Below are positions 61,762 through 64,000 of a stretch of 64,000 nt of DNA, one piece after another. The notes beneath the pieces were generated by a model. The model saw only the letters and a list, made by a program, of their open reading frames with translations. It searched no databases and had not been told where the DNA came from. Location: NCBI RefSeq assembly GCF_918697865.1, contig NZ_CAKKMV010000003.1, positions 62,001 through 126,000 on the forward strand, written 5' to 3'. The position numbers and the translations under genes were made by a program. The DNA is from Massilia sp. Bi118 (GTDB lineage Bacteria; Pseudomonadota; Gammaproteobacteria; Burkholderiales; Burkholderiaceae_D). Numbering within the stretch: the first letter of the stretch is position 1; each line of letters starts with the position of its first letter.

Positions 61762-64000
61762 TCATTGATCGCGCAGAGCCAGGGCCGGCGACACCCGCAT
61801 CGCCGCCACCGCCTGGCGCACGCAGCCGGCCAGGGCAACCGCGCCGACGCCGGCGCAAGCCAGCACCAGCGGCCACCAGCCCATCGGCGCGCGCTCGACA
61901 AAGCCGGCAAGATAGCGCTCGGTCCACAGCCAGGCCGGCGCCAGCGCCAGCAGCGCGCCCGCGGCCAGCAGCGCCAGCCATTCGCGCGCCACCAGCAGGC
62001 CTATATGGCGCGGGCTCGCGCCGTGCAGCTTGCGCAGCACGAATTCGCGGGCGCGGCGGCGGATGGTGTAGCTCGACAATACGTAGATGCCGAAGCAGGC
62101 CAGCGCCGTCGCCACCAGGCTGGCGAGGGCCAGCAGCCTGGCCTGGCGCAGGTCGTCGGCGTAATTGCTTGCGAAGACAGCGGATGCGCTTTCGATGTCG
62201 GGGGCGTCGTCCGGGAAGTGGCGCGCCCACAGCGCTTCGATGGCGGCGCGCGCCGCCGGCAGCGGGCCGCGCACGCGCACGGTCAGCACACCGCCGTCCT
62301 CGCTCTGCAGGTACATGATCGGTCCGGGTTTCTGGCGCAAGGTGGTGAAGCGCAGCTCCGGGGCGATGCCGATCACGCGCTTGTTCTTGTCGACGATCTG
62401 GCCGACCGCCGCTTCCGGCGTGGCGAAGCCGAGCGCGTAGGCGGCGCGCGCATTCAGCACTACGCCTTCCTCGCCCTCGCGCGAAAACAGCCGGCCCTCG
62501 AGCGGACGCAGGCCGAATACCTGGAAGAAGTTGGCGCCGACCTTCTTGCCCTCGATCGGCAGCGTGCTGCCGTCGCGCATGCTGACGGCGAGGGTGATCG
62601 TGACCTCGTCGCGGCCGATCGCTTCGGACATTGCCGTGGCGCCCTCGACCATGGGCAGGCGTTCCAGCTCGGCCTTGAACGCGTGCGCCGCGCCGCCCGG
62701 CTGCCCGCCGCGTTGGCCCGGCAGTTCCAGCACCAGCTGGGACGAAGGGTCGAAGCCGGGATCGGCGCCGCTGGCATAGTGGGCCTGCCACCACACCGAC
62801 AAGCTGGCGGCAACCAGCCCGATCGCGGCCGCGAACTGCGCCACCGTCAGGATGCGGCGCAGGCGCACGCCATCGAGGGTTTCGCCGTCGCGTCCGCCGA
62901 GCGCGACGCTGGCCGGCACCCGCGCCGCCAGCCAGGCCGGATACAGACCGGACAGCAAGCCGGTCTCGATGCCGATCGCGGCCATCAGCGCCCAGGCGCC
63001 GGGCCCGAAGGCGGCCGCCAGCGGCACCGCGACCAGTTCGGAGAACAGGGGTATGCTGAGCCAGGCCAGCAGGAAGCCGAGCAGGGTCGAGCCGGCGCCC
63101 ACCAACAACGCCTCGGCCGCGAACTGCCCGGCCAGGCCGGCGCCGGAAATGCCGAGTGTCTTGCGTACCGCGATCTCGCGCCGGCGCGCCGTGGTGCGCA
63201 CCGCCGCCAGGTTCACGTAATTAGTGGCCGCCAGCACCAGGATCAGCACGCCCAGCAGGGCCAGGCCGGCGATCGCCGCCGGGTTGCCGGAACTGGACGC
63301 GCTGCCGCCCGCCGCCAGGTCCTGGTCGAAATAAATCCCGGACAGCTGCGTCACGCCGATATTCGTCAAGGGCGTCGGCCGGCCCTCCCTGAGCCGCGCC
63401 GGCAGGCTGGCGTCGCGCTCGGCGGCGACCGTGCTTTCCAGCGCCGCCTGCAGTTGCGCGGCCGTGACGCCCGGCGCCGGCCGCAGGTAAAGGCTTTCGC
63501 GCCGGAACCAGGCGTCCTGGGTAGACTTGGGCGGCGGATCCCAGCTGTGCACGCCCTTGCCGAGCAGCGCGCCGAAAGCCGGGCTGGTATTCGCCGGCAG
63601 GTCGGCCAGGATGGCGCGTACCATGAAGGGACTGCCGGCGATCGTGACCACCTTGCCCAGCGCATCCGCGGTGCCGAACAGACGCTCGGCTTCGGCGCGG
63701 CTCAGCACCAGGGCGTCGGGACGGGCCAGCGCGGCGTCGGCGTTGCCGGCGATGGCGCGCAGGCCGAAGAAGGACAGGTAATTCGCGTCCACCACGGATA
63801 CCGTGAGCTGCACGAAACGCGCCTCGACCCGCGCCCCGACCTGTTGCGAGCGGGCGCCGGTCGCCGCGCGCGCCAGCCCGGTAGCGACAGCCTTGCCCGC
63901 CAGCGGCGCCGGCGCGCTGGGCCCCCAGGTCGCGCGCGGGAACAGATTGCGGCGCTCCTTTACCACGTATATGCCGTCGGCGCCGGCGATGGCGTCGTTG
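61762..64000 (-). CDS. MacB/FtsX-type ABC permease (5' end beyond right edge)
   Basis: 745 codons visible, open to the window edge; the internal GTG at 63966 is not the real start. N-terminal MacB periplasmic core-like region, then FtsX-type membrane domains in two sets (NYVNLAAVRTTARRREIAVRK and later AREFVLRKLHGASPRHIGLL), the hallmark of the large two-FtsX-domain permeases. Such permeases work with a LolD-type ATPase, probably encoded outside the window, in export or resistance to peptides and drugs. Confidence 0.88.
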   Translation of the reverse strand, partial: NDAIAGADGIYVVKERRNLFPRATWGPSAPAPLAGKAVATGLARAATGARSQQVGARVEARFVQLTVSVVDANYLSFFGLRAIAGNADAALARPDALVLSRAEAERLFGTADALGKVVTIAGSPFMVRAILADLPANTSPAFGALLGKGVHSWDPPPKSTQDAWFRRESLYLRPAPGVTAAQLQAALESTVAAERDASLPARLREGRPTPLTNIGVTQLSGIYFDQDLAAGGSASSSGNPAAIAGLALLGVLILVLAATNYVNLAAVRTTARRREIAVRKTLGISGAGLAGQFAAEALLVGAGSTLLGFLLAWLSIPLFSELVAVPLAAAFGPGAWALMAAIGIETGLLSGLYPAWLAARVPASVALGGRDGETLDGVRLRRILTVAQFAAAIGLVAASLSVWWQAHYASGADPGFDPSSQLVLELPGQRGGQPGGAAHAFKAELERLPMVEGATAMSEAIGRDEVTITLAVSMRDGSTLPIEGKKVGANFFQVFGLRPLEGRLFSREGEEGVVLNARAAYALGFATPEAAVGQIVDKNKRVIGIAPELRFTTLRQKPGPIMYLQSEDGGVLTVRVRGPLPAARAAIEALWARHFPDDAPDIESASAVFASNYADDLRQARLLALASLVATALACFGIYVLSSYTIRRRAREFVLRKLHGASPRHIGLLVAREWLALLAAGALLALAPAWLWTERYLAGFVERAPMGWWPLVLACAGVGAVALAGCVRQAVAAMRVSPALALRDQ

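Overview
The window looks like ordinary chromosome of a GC-rich betaproteobacterium. The gene content and protein flavour fit Oxalobacteraceae (Massilia/Telluria/Duganella/Janthinobacterium group). Supporting points are the smc-zipA-ligA cluster, the tRNA-Val-thrS-infC-rpmI-rplT-pheS-pheT-ihfA-merR cluster, a tandem glycine riboswitch before gcvTHP, DUF1631 and KGG-type stress proteins, and many small palindromic intergenic repeats. No phage, plasmid, insertion sequence or CRISPR array is visible. This assignment is inference from recognised families, not from a search.

Layout. 1-2193 (minus): a tight three-gene unit of a 160-aa protein, a two-domain KaiC-like ATPase and the start of a probable sensor kinase. 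2324-5727 (plus): two exported peptidase-type proteins with overlapping ends (M28, DUF885). 5809-14862 (minus): smc, zipA, ligA, galU, def and a small outer-membrane barrel. 15163-21009: S41 peptidase, PAP2-like membrane protein, DUF1631 protein, KGG-repeat protein and a ClpP-like protein. 21121-26050 (plus): promoter, tandem glycine riboswitch and the glycine cleavage genes gcvT, gcvH, gcvP. 26051-29948: a chemoreceptor-like protein with a degraded signalling tip, a small membrane protein and prfC. 30403-33458: a Crp/Fnr-type regulator, a CHASE3 histidine kinase and a NarL-type response regulator. 33641-42044 (minus): the translation cluster led by tRNA-Val. 42150-45197: CDF metal exporter, thioredoxin-reductase-like flavoprotein and small proteins. 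45214-51164 (minus): alpha/beta hydrolase, ridA, relA, and an MlaE permease, MCE protein and lipoprotein without an ATPase gene. 51300-58958 (plus): 3-hydroxybutyrate dehydrogenase, TonB-dependent receptor, amidohydrolase, DctA-type symporter and HDOD protein. 59086-64000 (minus): Atm1-like ABC exporter, SIMPL protein and a MacB/FtsX-type permease cut by the right edge.

The most interesting signals are regulatory or degenerate rather than a new large system: a KaiC homologue without the phosphorylation pair; a chemoreceptor lacking the usual CheA/CheW contact residues; non-AUG starts for infC (AUA) and possibly ihfA (AUU); a Thr-rich leader plus terminator before thrS and a terminator before pheS; a 122-bp imperfect palindrome between pheS and pheT; perfect operator-like palindromes before the TonB receptor and the DUF1631 gene; a tRNA-Val with C instead of U at position 33; and two families of dispersed intergenic palindromes.
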